Assembly: GCA_016125495.1 (NCBI GenBank)
Contig: WGLQ01000035.1
Span: forward strand, 1-64,000
Source of the DNA: Hyphomicrobiales bacterium
Lineage (GTDB): Bacteria > Pseudomonadota > Alphaproteobacteria > Rhizobiales > RI-29
Direction of reading: 5' to 3'
DNA length: 64,000 bases
Numbering within the stretch: the first letter of the stretch is position 1; every line of letters starts with the position of its first letter. Both the position numbers and the translations under genes were made by a program. The notes below the pieces were generated by a model, which was not told the DNA's origin, searched no databases, and was given only the letters and a program-made list of their open reading frames with translations. Of this stretch, positions 14,739 to 24,170 are shown one piece after another.

Positions 14739-17402
14739 ATGGAACTGCTCTTTCTCGCGCTCCTGATCGGCATCATGGCGTATGCGCTCGGCTCGGGCTA
14801 TCCGGTGGCCTTCGCGCTGCCCGGCGCGGCCATCGTCACGATCGTCATCGCGGCGGGGGCCGGCTATTTCTTCGCCGGCAACCCGGACGCCTATTTCGTC
14901 CACGGGGGGCCCAGCCAGTGGCTCAGTGCCGGGGTGACGAACTTCCGCGGCATCTACTGGGAACCTGAACGCGATACGCTGATCGCCATTCCCCTCTTCG
15001 TGTTCATGGGGATCATGCTTCAGCGCTCGAAGATCGCCGAGGATCTCCTCGTGACGATGGCGCAGCTTTTCGGGCCCATTCCGGGCGGGCTCGGCATATC
15101 GGTCGTCTTCGTCGGCGCACTGCTCGCTGCAACGACCGGGATCGTCGGGGCGACCGTCGTCGCAATGGGCCTCATCTCGCTGCCGGCGATGCTGCGCAAC
15201 AAGTACTCCGTACCGCTCGCCACCGGCACGATCGCGGCCTCCGGCACGCTCGGGCAGATCATCCCGCCCTCGATCGTGCTCATCATCCTCGCCGACCAGC
15301 TGGCGAGCGCGGTCGATCAAGCGGGCGTCACGCGAGCGGCGCTCTACAAAGCCAATACCGGCCAGATCTCGATGCCGTCCGACTTCGCGATCACCTCGAC
15401 GAGCGCCGGCGAAATGTTCCTCGGTGCGCTCGTGCCGGGCGTTCTGCTGGTCGGCCTCTACATGCTTTTCATCCTCGGGTTGGCGATCGCCAAGCCGTCG
15501 GTGGCGCCGGCCGTCCATCGGGAAGGTGCCTTCGACCGGGCCTTCGCGGTGCGTGTTTTCGCTACTCTCGTGCCACCGCTCGCGCTCATCATCCTGGTTC
15601 TCGGCTCGATCATCGGCGGCATCGCGACGGTCAATCAGGCCGGTGCCATCGGCGCGGTCGGTGCGATGATCATGGCGGGATACCGCTTGCGCGAGGGCGA
15701 GCGTGGGGCCTACCGACCGGCGATCCTCGCCATCATCGCGTTGCTTGCGATCGCGGTCGTCCTCAGCTTCCATGCGGTCAACGTGAAGCGGATCGAAACG
15801 TCCGAGGACGTAACGGCGCTGATCGTCGCGGCGATTGCCGTTTCGCTGCTGGTCATCTCGATTTTCTGGAGCGGTTGGCGCACCTTGAAGATCGAGGACA
15901 CGCTGCGCGGCGTCATGGTCGAAACGGCAAAGACCACCTCGCTCGTCTTCATCATCCTCATCGGCGCGGCGATGCTGACGGCGGCCTTCCGGGCATTCGG
16001 CGGCGAGGACATCGTGCGCGAGTTCCTGCAGGGGCTGCCGGGCGGCTTCTGGAGCCAGTTCATCACCGTCATGGCGGTGATTTTCGTTCTCGGGTTCTTC
16101 CTCGATTTCATCGAGATCGCGGTGGTCGTCGTGCCGATCGTCGCACCGATCCTGCTTGCCGATCCCGGTGCGAACATCACGGCGGTCTGGCTCGGGGTCA
16201 TGATCGGGCTCAACATCCAGACCTCGTTCCTGACGCCACCCTTCGGCTTTGCGCTCTTTTATCTGCGTGGCGTCGCGCCGGCGTCGGTGAAAACGCTCTC
16301 GATCTACAAAGGCGTCGTCGCGTTCATCGGCCTGCAACTGCTCGCACTCGTCATCGTCGGATACAATCCCTGGCTCGTGAACTACCTGCCGAACCGCTCG
16401 TCGCTGCTCTCGGAAACCGCGCCGCCGCCGAAGAACCCGCGGCTCCAGTACTGCATGGAGGAATATGTCGCGGATCGCCTCGAGCGGGACGGTGCAGGTA
16501 TCGTCCGGGCGATCGAGCAGGCACGCGCGCTCGATGTGTCGGCACTTCCGCAGGACCTTCGCAAGAAGTTCGCCACTGCGACGACGGAGGCCGCAAAGGC
16601 CATCCCGGCAATGGAGGCGATCAAGGAAGCGAACCTTCGGATCACCGAATTCTCGGCCGGGTATCGACCGCTGCACATCGAAGTTCGCGCCATCGAGCGC
16701 GACATCGGGCGGGCGGAAGCCAAGCTCAAGCGACTGCGGACCATCGTCTCACAGTCGGGTGATGGACGCGCCTACACGGCGGCCCGCGGAGAGCTGGCGC
16801 GCCAGGAGATCGAGGAGATCGAGGGCGAGATCGCCGCTCTCAAGGCGCGCATTCCGGATCGCTGGCAAGCGCAGCGAGCCGAATTCACGACCTTGCAGAA
16901 GGCCGAATTCGCCGCGCGTCAGGGTTATCGCAGGATCGTCGATGGTGCCTACGATCCGCTTGTCGAAGTGCTGGCCGCGGTCCGCTCGACCTCGCAGCTC
17001 GAGGCGGTTGCAGCGGACGTGCGCGGGCTGCAGGGTGAACTGGAGAGCCTTTCGACCGCAGAGTTCGAAGCGCGGGTGACGGCCGTGCGCGACGCGGTCG
17101 GCCAGGTGGCCGGCGCCGGCGACATCCGCAGCGCCGTGAACAAGGCCAGGAGCGCCATGCGTGGCGCCGGCGCCGATCCCGCCAAGGCGCGCCCCAATCT
17201 CGTCAGCGCGGTTCAGCTTCTCGATCAGGGCCTCGAATGGCGGCGACGCGCGGTCGCCGAGGTGTTGCCCGGGCTCGAGAGTTTCGATGCCGCGATCCGC
17301 GACACCATCGGGCTCAGGGGCCAGCCCCGGCTGCCGCACGAGCAGGCCGCGTATGTGGCGGCATGCAGCTCGCATCACCGCGATCTGACGCTGAATTTCT
17401 GA
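14739..17402 (+). CDS. TRAP transporter large permease (DctM) with a long C-terminal helical extension
   Basis: An 887-residue protein. Residues 1-550 are a DctM permease with about a dozen or more membrane segments. Conserved motifs include LFVFMGIMLQRSKIAEDLL, GATVVAMGLISLPAML, ASGTLGQIIPPSIVL and the late LNIQTSFLTPPFGFALFYL. Residues 550-887 form a soluble, charged, Ala/Glu/Arg-rich extension with heptad-like stretches (for example residues 640-720) that predict long coiled helices. Ordinary DctM proteins end soon after the last membrane helix. The tail could bind a partner, oligomerise the transporter or couple it to regulation. The binding-protein and small-permease genes lie directly upstream. 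Confidence 0.9.
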   Translation: MELLFLALLIGIMAYALGSGYPVAFALPGAAIVTIVIAAGAGYFFAGNPDAYFVHGGPSQWLSAGVTNFRGIYWEPERDTLIAIPLFVFMGIMLQRSKIAEDLLVTMAQLFGPIPGGLGISVVFVGALLAATTGIVGATVVAMGLISLPAMLRNKYSVPLATGTIAASGTLGQIIPPSIVLIILADQLASAVDQAGVTRAALYKANTGQISMPSDFAITSTSAGEMFLGALVPGVLLVGLYMLFILGLAIAKPSVAPAVHREGAFDRAFAVRVFATLVPPLALIILVLGSIIGGIATVNQAGAIGAVGAMIMAGYRLREGERGAYRPAILAIIALLAIAVVLSFHAVNVKRIETSEDVTALIVAAIAVSLLVISIFWSGWRTLKIEDTLRGVMVETAKTTSLVFIILIGAAMLTAAFRAFGGEDIVREFLQGLPGGFWSQFITVMAVIFVLGFFLDFIEIAVVVVPIVAPILLADPGANITAVWLGVMIGLNIQTSFLTPPFGFALFYLRGVAPASVKTLSIYKGVVAFIGLQLLALVIVGYNPWLVNYLPNRSSLLSETAPPPKNPRLQYCMEEYVADRLERDGAGIVRAIEQARALDVSALPQDLRKKFATATTEAAKAIPAMEAIKEANLRITEFSAGYRPLHIEVRAIERDIGRAEAKLKRLRTIVSQSGDGRAYTAARGELARQEIEEIEGEIAALKARIPDRWQAQRAEFTTLQKAEFAARQGYRRIVDGAYDPLVEVLAAVRSTSQLEAVAADVRGLQGELESLSTAEFEARVTAVRDAVGQVAGAGDIRSAVNKARSAMRGAGADPAKARPNLVSAVQLLDQGLEWRRRAVAEVLPGLESFDAAIRDTIGLRGQPRLPHEQAAYVAACSSHHRDLTLNF

Positions 17403-17664
17403 CGCGACACGCTTCGGCGAACCGAACCAACCGACGGCCGCCGCGTGGCGGCCGGCCGGGCTCTTGCTTGCGCAGGCGCGGGCACGTGGGCAATGGCGGC
17501 TTTTCTAGTCGACATTGGCTCGGGTCGGCATCCATCCGTGTGGATCACGCGATCGCGTACGGGCGATCTGTCGGAGGGGACTAGCCGTATGGCCTAAAGT
17601 ATGTCAGCATTGTTGACCTATCAATTCCCGTGCTGATCGGCTCCAGCTCACGAGGGGTGGTATC

Positions 17665-20600
17665 ATGGCCAAGACAGGGTCCAGCCTCGGCGACAAGTTC
17701 GATCTCGCTGAAGAGCGCGTGCTGCTGACAGGCTCGCAAGCCATCGTCAGGCTCGTTCTGATGCAGCGTGCGCGCGACGTGGCACGTGGCCACAACACGG
17801 GCGGCTACGTCAGCGGCTATCGCGGCTCGCCGATCGCCGGGCTCGAGGCCCAATTCCAACGGGCCGGCAAGCTGATCGCGGACAGTCAGGTCGTTTTCCA
17901 TCCCGGTCTCAACGAGGACCTGGCGGCCACGGCGATCTGGGGCACACAGCAGGCCGAGTTGCGCGGCGAGGGTAAATACGACGGTGTCTTTGCCGTCTGG
18001 TACGGCAAGGGGCCGGGCGTCGACCGCTCCGGCGATGTCTTTCGCCATGCCAATCATGCGGGCACGTCGCCACTCGGCGGTGTCATCGCGCTCATGGGCG
18101 ACGACCACACCTGCGAGTCCTCGACCTCGGCGCACCAGAGCGAATTCGCATTCGTCGATGCCATGATGCCGGTGCTCAACCCCGCGGGTGTCCAGGAGCT
18201 GCTCGACTATGGCGTGCACGGGTTTGCCCTGTCGCGCTATGCCGGCGTCTGGGTCGGTATCAAATGCGTCAAGGACAACATCGAATCGACGACCGTGGTC
18301 GACGGGCGGGCGGAGCGTGTCGCGGTCGTCCTGCCCGATGATCTGGCGATGCCACCGGGAGGCCTCAACATTCGGCTCGGCGACACGGCGCTCGCCAAGG
18401 AGGCGCGGCTGCACGATCACAAGCGTGGAGCGGTGCTCGCCTATGCCCGGGCGAACCGTCTCGACCGCGTCGTCATGGGCGGTGGCAGCGCGCCGCGCAT
18501 CGGGATCATCTCCACGGGCAAAAGCTTCCTCGATACCGTCGAGGCGCTCGATCTCCTCGGCGTCGATGAAGCGGGCGCCGCCGCACTCGGCATCCGCCTC
18601 TACAAGGTCGCCATGAGCTGGCCGCTCGAGCCCGAAGGTCTCGCGGCCTTCGCCGAGGGGCTCGATCTCGTCATCGTCGTGGAGGAAAAACGCTCGCTCA
18701 TCGAGACCCAGGTGAAGGAGCAGCTCTACAACCGTCCTTCCCGGCCGACCGTGCTCGGCAAGCGCAAGGAGAACGGCCGCGACTGGCTGTTCCCCGCCAA
18801 GGGTGCGCTGGAGCCGCTCGAGGTCGCCATCGCCATCGGCGAGCGGATCGTCGAGCGAACCGGCGACAGCGCCGTCGGCGATGCACTCGCCGGCCTCAAG
18901 CGGGCCCGCGGCAACGCACCCAAGGGCGGGGAAGTGGCGAGCCGCATTCCCTATTTCTGCGCCGGCTGCCCGCACAATTCCTCCACACGCGTGCCCGAGG
19001 GAGCGAGGGCGTACGCGGGCATCGGTTGCCATTATATGGTGCAGTGGATGGACCGCAGCACCGAGGGCTTCACGCATATGGGTGGGGAGGGCGCGAACTG
19101 GATCGGCGAGGCCGCTTTCTCCAAGCGATCGCACGTCTATCAGAACCTCGGCGACGGCACCTATACGCACTCGGGCTCGCTGGCTATCCGCGCCGCGGTC
19201 GCCGCTGGCGTGAACATCACTTATAAAATCCTCTACAACGATGCCGTGGCGATGACCGGTGGCCAGGCGCTCGACGGAGGAATAACGGTCGGTGACATCG
19301 CCCGCCAGGTGGCGGGGGAAGGCGTGCGGCGCGTTGCCGTCGTATCGGACGACCCGGACCGGACGGCTGCCACGGGAGCGCTGCCAGCGGGAATCGCCGT
19401 GCACCACCGCAAGGACCTCGACGAGGTGCAGGAGGGGCTCGCCAGGGAGATGGGCGTCACGGTGCTCATCTACGATCAGACCTGCGCGGCGGAAAAGAGA
19501 CGCAGGCGCAAGCGCGGGCTCTATCCCGATCCGCCGAAGCGCGTGTTCATCAATTCCGAGGTCTGCGAGGGCTGTGGCGACTGCGGAAAGAAATCGAACT
19601 GCGTCGCGGTGGTGCCGCTCGAGACCGAACTCGGCCGCAAGCGCCAGATCGACCAGTCGGCCTGCAACAAGGATTTTTCGTGCCTCGAGGGGTTCTGTCC
19701 GAGCTTCGTGACGGTGCACGGGGGGAGCCTGCGCAAGGTGCGCGCGAGCGGTGGCGGCGGGCTCGCGAACGGACTGATCGAGGCAATGCGCGCGTTGCCG
19801 GAACCGGCCCGATCCGCGATCGGGCACGACCGCAACGTCTCGATCGTGATCACGGGCGTCGGTGGCACTGGCGTGGTGACGATCTCGGCTGTTCTCGGCC
19901 AGGCGGCGTTCCTCGATGGAAAAGGCTTCGGCTCGATCGACATGACGGGTCTCGCGCAGAAGGGAGGGGCCGTTGCCTGCCACGTCAGGATCGCGCCGCG
20001 CGCGGAGGATATCCATGCGATCCGCGCCGGGCTCGGCGGAGCCGACGTGGTACTCGGTTGTGATCTCGTCGTGACGGCTTCGGAAAAGGTGCTCGAGACC
20101 GTGGCGCACAACCGGACGGCACTCGTTCTCAACACACACGAGATGACGACGGGGGATTTCACCCGAAACGCCGATCTCGAGTTGCCGGTGGCGCGCATCC
20201 GTCGCGCCATCGCCGATCAGATCGGGCAGGGTGCGACGTTCGCGTTCGATGCGCATCGCCATGCCGTTGCTCTCTTCGGGGATTCCATCGCATCGAACAT
20301 GATGATGCTTGGCTATGCCTATCAGAAGGGGCTCATCCCCGTTTCCGAGGGCGCGCTGCTCGAGGCGATCCGGCTCAACGGGGCCGCGGTGCAGCTCAAC
20401 AGAGATGCCTTCGCCGTCGGCCGGCTGCTGGCGCACGAGCCCGCGCGCGTCGAGGCGCTGAGCGCAGCCGGTCGACAGGGCGCGGACGACGAACACGCCG
20501 AGCAGGCGACCCCGTCCCATGAAGAGGTGGTGCGCCGGCTCGCGGCCCGGCTCGCCGACTACCAGGACGCCGCCTATGCGCGGCGCTTCGAGGAGCGGAT

Positions 20601-21228
20601 CGCCGCGATCGCCCGGGTCGAGGAGCGCGTTTCTCCGGGTTCGCGGCGGCTCGCCACGGCGGCGGCCAAGGGACTGCACAAGCTGATGGCAGTCAAGGAC
20701 GAGTACGAGGTCGCGCGGCTCTATACCAACGGCTCCTTCAAGCGGGCACTCGAGGCCCAGTTCGACGGCGATTATCGGATTTCATTCCATCTCGCGCCGC
20801 CGCTCCTCGCCCGCCGCAATCCGGTGACGGGAGTGCCCGAGAAGCAGGCGTTCGGCGCATGGATGGGCGTGTTGTTTCACCTCATCGCGCCGCTCAAGGG
20901 GCTTCGCGGCGGCTGGCTCGATCCATTCGGGTACACGGGCGAACGGCGGATGGAACGCGCGCTCATCGGCGAATACGAGGGGCTGCTTGCCACGATCGAG
21001 CGGGAGCTCGATCCCGCAAACCTCGATCAGGCCGTGGCGCTGGCGGAGAGCGCGCTCGCCATCCGTGGTTTCGGGCACGTCAAGCACGCCGCGGTCGAGG
21101 AGGTCCGGCGGATGCAGGGGCGGCTCCTCGAGCAGATGCGCAGCCGGGCGCCCGCTGGCGGAGAGCCCGCAGGGGCGAAAACGGAACGCGCGGGACGGTC
21201 ACAGCGCGGTAGTGCCCACGCGGCTTAG
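17665..21228 (+). CDS. fused indolepyruvate-type 2-oxoacid:ferredoxin oxidoreductase
   Basis: A 1187-residue single-chain enzyme of the indolepyruvate ferredoxin oxidoreductase family, which oxidatively decarboxylates aryl or branched 2-oxo acids to acyl-CoA with ferredoxin as acceptor. The N-terminal alpha-type domain has GGYVSGYRGSPIAGLE near residue 48. The thiamine-diphosphate domain spans about 420-620, with YFCAGCPHNSSTRVPEG and GDGTYTHSG. A cysteine-rich iron-sulphur segment lies near 630-685 (CEGCGDCGKKSNC, then CNKDFSCLEGFCPS). The gamma-type domain begins at about 725 with GVGGTGVVTISAVLGQAA, and a helical C-terminal region completes it. Domain order and length match fused proteobacterial enzymes. 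The nearby CoA-ligase operon fits a role in aromatic amino-acid breakdown, which is inferred. Confidence 0.92.
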   Translation: MAKTGSSLGDKFDLAEERVLLTGSQAIVRLVLMQRARDVARGHNTGGYVSGYRGSPIAGLEAQFQRAGKLIADSQVVFHPGLNEDLAATAIWGTQQAELRGEGKYDGVFAVWYGKGPGVDRSGDVFRHANHAGTSPLGGVIALMGDDHTCESSTSAHQSEFAFVDAMMPVLNPAGVQELLDYGVHGFALSRYAGVWVGIKCVKDNIESTTVVDGRAERVAVVLPDDLAMPPGGLNIRLGDTALAKEARLHDHKRGAVLAYARANRLDRVVMGGGSAPRIGIISTGKSFLDTVEALDLLGVDEAGAAALGIRLYKVAMSWPLEPEGLAAFAEGLDLVIVVEEKRSLIETQVKEQLYNRPSRPTVLGKRKENGRDWLFPAKGALEPLEVAIAIGERIVERTGDSAVGDALAGLKRARGNAPKGGEVASRIPYFCAGCPHNSSTRVPEGARAYAGIGCHYMVQWMDRSTEGFTHMGGEGANWIGEAAFSKRSHVYQNLGDGTYTHSGSLAIRAAVAAGVNITYKILYNDAVAMTGGQALDGGITVGDIARQVAGEGVRRVAVVSDDPDRTAATGALPAGIAVHHRKDLDEVQEGLAREMGVTVLIYDQTCAAEKRRRRKRGLYPDPPKRVFINSEVCEGCGDCGKKSNCVAVVPLETELGRKRQIDQSACNKDFSCLEGFCPSFVTVHGGSLRKVRASGGGGLANGLIEAMRALPEPARSAIGHDRNVSIVITGVGGTGVVTISAVLGQAAFLDGKGFGSIDMTGLAQKGGAVACHVRIAPRAEDIHAIRAGLGGADVVLGCDLVVTASEKVLETVAHNRTALVLNTHEMTTGDFTRNADLELPVARIRRAIADQIGQGATFAFDAHRHAVALFGDSIASNMMMLGYAYQKGLIPVSEGALLEAIRLNGAAVQLNRDAFAVGRLLAHEPARVEALSAAGRQGADDEHAEQATPSHEEVVRRLAARLADYQDAAYARRFEERIAAIARVEERVSPGSRRLATAAAKGLHKLMAVKDEYEVARLYTNGSFKRALEAQFDGDYRISFHLAPPLLARRNPVTGVPEKQAFGAWMGVLFHLIAPLKGLRGGWLDPFGYTGERRMERALIGEYEGLLATIERELDPANLDQAVALAESALAIRGFGHVKHAAVEEVRRMQGRLLEQMRSRAPAGGEPAGAKTERAGRSQRGSAHAA

Positions 21229-21375
21229 CGAGTCCGGTTGGCAGCCTCGACCGTTGGCTGGTTGCGTGGTCGTGCGCGACGGCAACACGCTGGCGAGCAG
21301 CAATACGCCACTGTTTTCTACTATTGCGCGCAAATTGTGGTCTGATACACTCGCATTGGTTGAAATACGAGACCG

Positions 21376-21879
21376 ATGCGGGGCGGGATGATGATGGGCC
21401 GACGAGCGGCAGGGTCGGGGGTCGGGTCGGAACTCCTCAAGAGGCGCAGTGCGCTTTCGTTCGAGCGGGCGATGGCCCCCAAGGTCGGAACGGTGGTTCT
21501 GCTGTTTGCCGACGACTGCGATGCGGCTTTGGTTTCGGCGCTCGTCAACATGACGTTCGGCTACGAGACGAAGCTCCTCAGGCGACGTACCCTGGGGGAA
21601 TCGTTCGATATTCTCCTGACGCAACCGTCCGACCTCATCATCCTCGGTGAAATGTTGCCGCCGAACGTCAACGCCACGAATTCCCTCAGGATGCTCGCGC
21701 CGGCGCTCGGCATGGCGCCGGTCCTGGTGGTATCGGCGCACGGCGATCTCGGTTCCATCAGCCAGCGAATGGCGGCCGGGGCGGCGGCCGTCATCAGCCG
21801 CGACAATCTGGCAGGCGCGGACTTCGCCGAGGCGGTTTCGCGGTGCCTGCGGCCGCGGGTGCCACTCGCGGCGGAATAG
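21376..21879 (+). CDS. orphan receiver-like (pseudo-response-regulator) protein
   Basis: About 167 residues with the alternating strand/helix pattern of a CheY-type receiver: VVLLFADDCDAALVSALVN at the first strand, DLIILGEMLPPNVN at the third, APVLVVSAHG at the fourth and AAAVISRD at the fifth. The acidic pair of strand one is present. The position of the phosphorylated aspartate, after LIIL, is glycine, and the usual lysine before the last helix is missing, so phosphorylation is unlikely. No output domain or histidine kinase is adjacent. Several ATGs (21376, 21388, 21391, 21394) could start it; the first is used. Confidence 0.55.
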   Translation: MRGGMMMGRRAAGSGVGSELLKRRSALSFERAMAPKVGTVVLLFADDCDAALVSALVNMTFGYETKLLRRRTLGESFDILLTQPSDLIILGEMLPPNVNATNSLRMLAPALGMAPVLVVSAHGDLGSISQRMAAGAAAVISRDNLAGADFAEAVSRCLRPRVPLAAE

Positions 21880-21903
21880 CGCGCACGGGCTGGCCATATC
21901 CGA

Positions 21904-23157
21904 TCACGGCGCGGAATAATCCCGTTCGTCGGCGATTACCTTGCCGTCGTTCGGCAGGGAGCCCGGAGAGGCGATCTCCACCCTTCCGGCGAGCTTGGTG
22001 ACATCGCGCAACGTCGCCGCCAATTGCGCGGCAAGGTCGGCGGGCGTGCCGGTGGCCGCCTCGGCGCGGAGGGTCATGGTGTCCTGCTCGTTCGCCCGGG
22101 TGACGACGAGGCGAAGGCGCCCGAGCCCGGCGTGGCGTCGCGCGATATCGGCGATCTGGGAGGGGTGCACGAACATGCCCTTGATCTTCGTCGTCTGGTC
22201 GGCGCGGCCCATCCAGCCTTTGATGCGAACATTGGTGCGCCCGCATGGGCTCGGCTCCGGGATGATCGCCGAGAGATCACCGGTCGCAAGTCGGATCATC
22301 GGGTAATCGGGATTGAATGTGGTCACGACCACCTCGCCGACCTCGCCGTCCGCCACCGGATCGCCGGTGCCGGGGCGCACGATCTCGAGAATCACACCTT
22401 CGTTGACGATCATGCCATGCACGAGTTCGCCCTCGTGGCGCGTCTCGTACGCGACGACGCCGAGTTCAGCGGTCGCGTAACATTGCAGGCAGGTGATGCC
22501 GCGTGCCGCATAGGCTTCGCGAAGGGAAGGGAAAAGGGCGCCACCCGAGACCATCGCCTTGCGCAGCGATGAGGTGTTGGTGCTCGCGGCGGCCCCCTTT
22601 TCGAGGAGTATATTGAGGAAGTCCGGCACGCCGACATAGGCCGTCGGGCGCAGGTGTGCGATCGCGGCGAGCTGCTGCTCGGTGTTGCCGGGACCGGCGG
22701 CGATGACGGTACAGCCGAGGGCGCGCGCGCCACCGTCCATGATCCACCCGCCGGGAGTCAAATGATAGGCGAAGGTGTTGAGGACGATATCGTCGGCGCC
22801 GAGACCGGCGGCATGGAGGGCACGGGCGGCGCGCCACCAGTCCGTGCCGGCGCCTTCGGGCTCGTAGATCGGACCAGGAGAGGAAAAGATCCGGGTGGCG
22901 CGACCGGTCGAAAAGCCGCCGAACGGGGGGGTTGCCTGTTGATGGGCGGCGAGGTCGGACTTGCGCAGTACGGGAAGGCGGGCAAGGGCGGAACGGGATG
23001 CGATCTCGCGCGGCTCCGCGCCTGCGAGGTGCCGGGCCCAGCCGGGGGCCTGCCGCACGGCCTTGGCGATCAGATCGCCAAGGAGGGAGAACTGTGAGGC
23101 CTCGCGCGTCTGCGGCGATCTCGTCTCTAGGGAATCGTAATGGACGGCTGGCGGCAT
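21904..23157 (-). CDS. phenylacetate-CoA ligase-like AMP-forming enzyme (PaaK family)
   Basis: A 417-residue adenylate-forming enzyme of the PaaK group. This group activates aryl acids such as phenylacetate as CoA thioesters through an acyl-AMP. The N-terminal domain contains the SSPGPIYEPEG segment, at the place of the family's Ser/Gly-rich ATP loop. LQCYATAELGVVAYE forms the adenine-side motif, and the C-terminal lid begins near KGWMGRADQTTKIKGMFVHP. The start MPPAVHYDS at 23157 is preferred over the ATG at 23175 because GGAAGGG precedes it with a nine-base spacer. It is the last gene of the leftward CoA-ligase/ABC operon, 33 bp after livF. Confidence 0.88.
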   Translation of the reverse strand: MPPAVHYDSLETRSPQTREASQFSLLGDLIAKAVRQAPGWARHLAGAEPREIASRSALARLPVLRKSDLAAHQQATPPFGGFSTGRATRIFSSPGPIYEPEGAGTDWWRAARALHAAGLGADDIVLNTFAYHLTPGGWIMDGGARALGCTVIAAGPGNTEQQLAAIAHLRPTAYVGVPDFLNILLEKGAAASTNTSSLRKAMVSGGALFPSLREAYAARGITCLQCYATAELGVVAYETRHEGELVHGMIVNEGVILEIVRPGTGDPVADGEVGEVVVTTFNPDYPMIRLATGDLSAIIPEPSPCGRTNVRIKGWMGRADQTTKIKGMFVHPSQIADIARRHAGLGRLRLVVTRANEQDTMTLRAEAATGTPADLAAQLAATLRDVTKLAGRVEIASPGSLPNDGKVIADERDYSAP

Positions 23158-23190
23158 GCTCTGGCGCCCTTCCATGTTGTGGGTGGCGGG

Positions 23191-24036
23191 CTAGGCGAGC
23201 CAGCGCTTGCGCCGCTTGTAGTGCTTGACGTTCTTGAAGGAGCGGCGATCACCCCCCGAGACGCCGAGATAGAACTCCTTGACGTCCTCGTTCGTCGAGA
23301 GGTCGGCTGCCGTGCCATCCATCACGACGCGGCCATTCTCGAGGATGTAGCCGTAGGTCGCATACCGCAACGCGATATTGGTGTTCTGCTCGGCGAGGAG
23401 CACGCTCACGCCCTGCTCCTGATTGAGGCGGCGGGTGATCTCGAAGATTTCCTCCACGAGCTGCGGGGCAAGGCCCATCGAAGGCTCGTCGAGCAGCACC
23501 ATCTTCGGCTTGGAAAGGAGGGCGCGGCCGATCGCGCACATCTGCTGCTCGCCGCCGGAGGTGTAGCCCGCCTGGCTCGAGCGGCGCTCCTTGAGGCGCG
23601 GAAAATAGGTGTAGACCATCTCGAGGTCGCGCCGGATTGCCCGTCCACCGTCGCGGCGCGTGTAGGCGCCGGTGAGAAGATTTTCCTCGATGGTGAGGTG
23701 GCCGAAGCAATGGCGCCCCTCCATCACCTGGATGCAGCCGCGCCGCACGAGGTCATTGGGTGTCAGATCCTGGACCTGGGCGCCGTCGAAGACGATCGAG
23801 CCCTTGGTGACCTCGCCGCGTTCGGCGGAAAGGAGATTGGAGATCGCCTTCAGCGTGGTGGTCTTGCCGGCCCCGTTGGCGCCGAGGAGCGCAACGATGC
23901 CGCCGCGCGGCACTTCGAGTGAGACGCCCTTGAGGACGAGAATGACGTGGTCGTAGATGACCTCGATGTTGCTCACCGAGAGGATCACGTCGCCGGCCGG
24001 GCCGGTCTGTCCCGTGGTGGATTTGTTCTCGGCCAT
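23191..24036 (-). CDS. livF: branched-chain-type ABC transporter ATPase LivF
   Basis: A 281-residue ABC ATPase of the LivF type. Walker A is GANGAGKTT, the signature follows the YTSGGEQQMCAIGRALLSKP segment, Walker B is KMVLLDEPSMGL, and the switch histidine is replaced by the usual LLAEQNT of this family. The C-terminal 30 residues are basic (KNVKHYKRRKRWLA), longer than in plain LivF. The start MAENKST at 24036 has GGAA before it; upstream in-frame codons encode a Pro/Arg-rich stretch that is probably untranslated. It works with LivG, LivH, LivM and the binding protein of the same operon. Confidence 0.93.
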   Translation of the reverse strand: MAENKSTTGQTGPAGDVILSVSNIEVIYDHVILVLKGVSLEVPRGGIVALLGANGAGKTTTLKAISNLLSAERGEVTKGSIVFDGAQVQDLTPNDLVRRGCIQVMEGRHCFGHLTIEENLLTGAYTRRDGGRAIRRDLEMVYTYFPRLKERRSSQAGYTSGGEQQMCAIGRALLSKPKMVLLDEPSMGLAPQLVEEIFEITRRLNQEQGVSVLLAEQNTNIALRYATYGYILENGRVVMDGTAADLSTNEDVKEFYLGVSGGDRRSFKNVKHYKRRKRWLA

Positions 24037-24170
24037 CGGTCTCGGTTCCTTGCGATCACGGGGCGGTCGCGCTGCTCGGCCCGGGGCGGGTTCGGGCGGC
24101 CGGGGAATCGGGGCGAATCCCTTCATGGATGCGGGACGCCACCGGGGGCGGCGTCCCGCGAGAGCGTGGC

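Noticed and set aside
14646-16676. 676-codon minus-strand frame opposite the TRAP permease
   Set aside because: Asp/Arg/His-rich shadow of the DctM gene, with no start signal or family match.
17581-20679. 1032-codon minus-strand open frame opposite the ferredoxin oxidoreductase
   Set aside because: A high-GC shadow of a strongly supported gene on the other strand.
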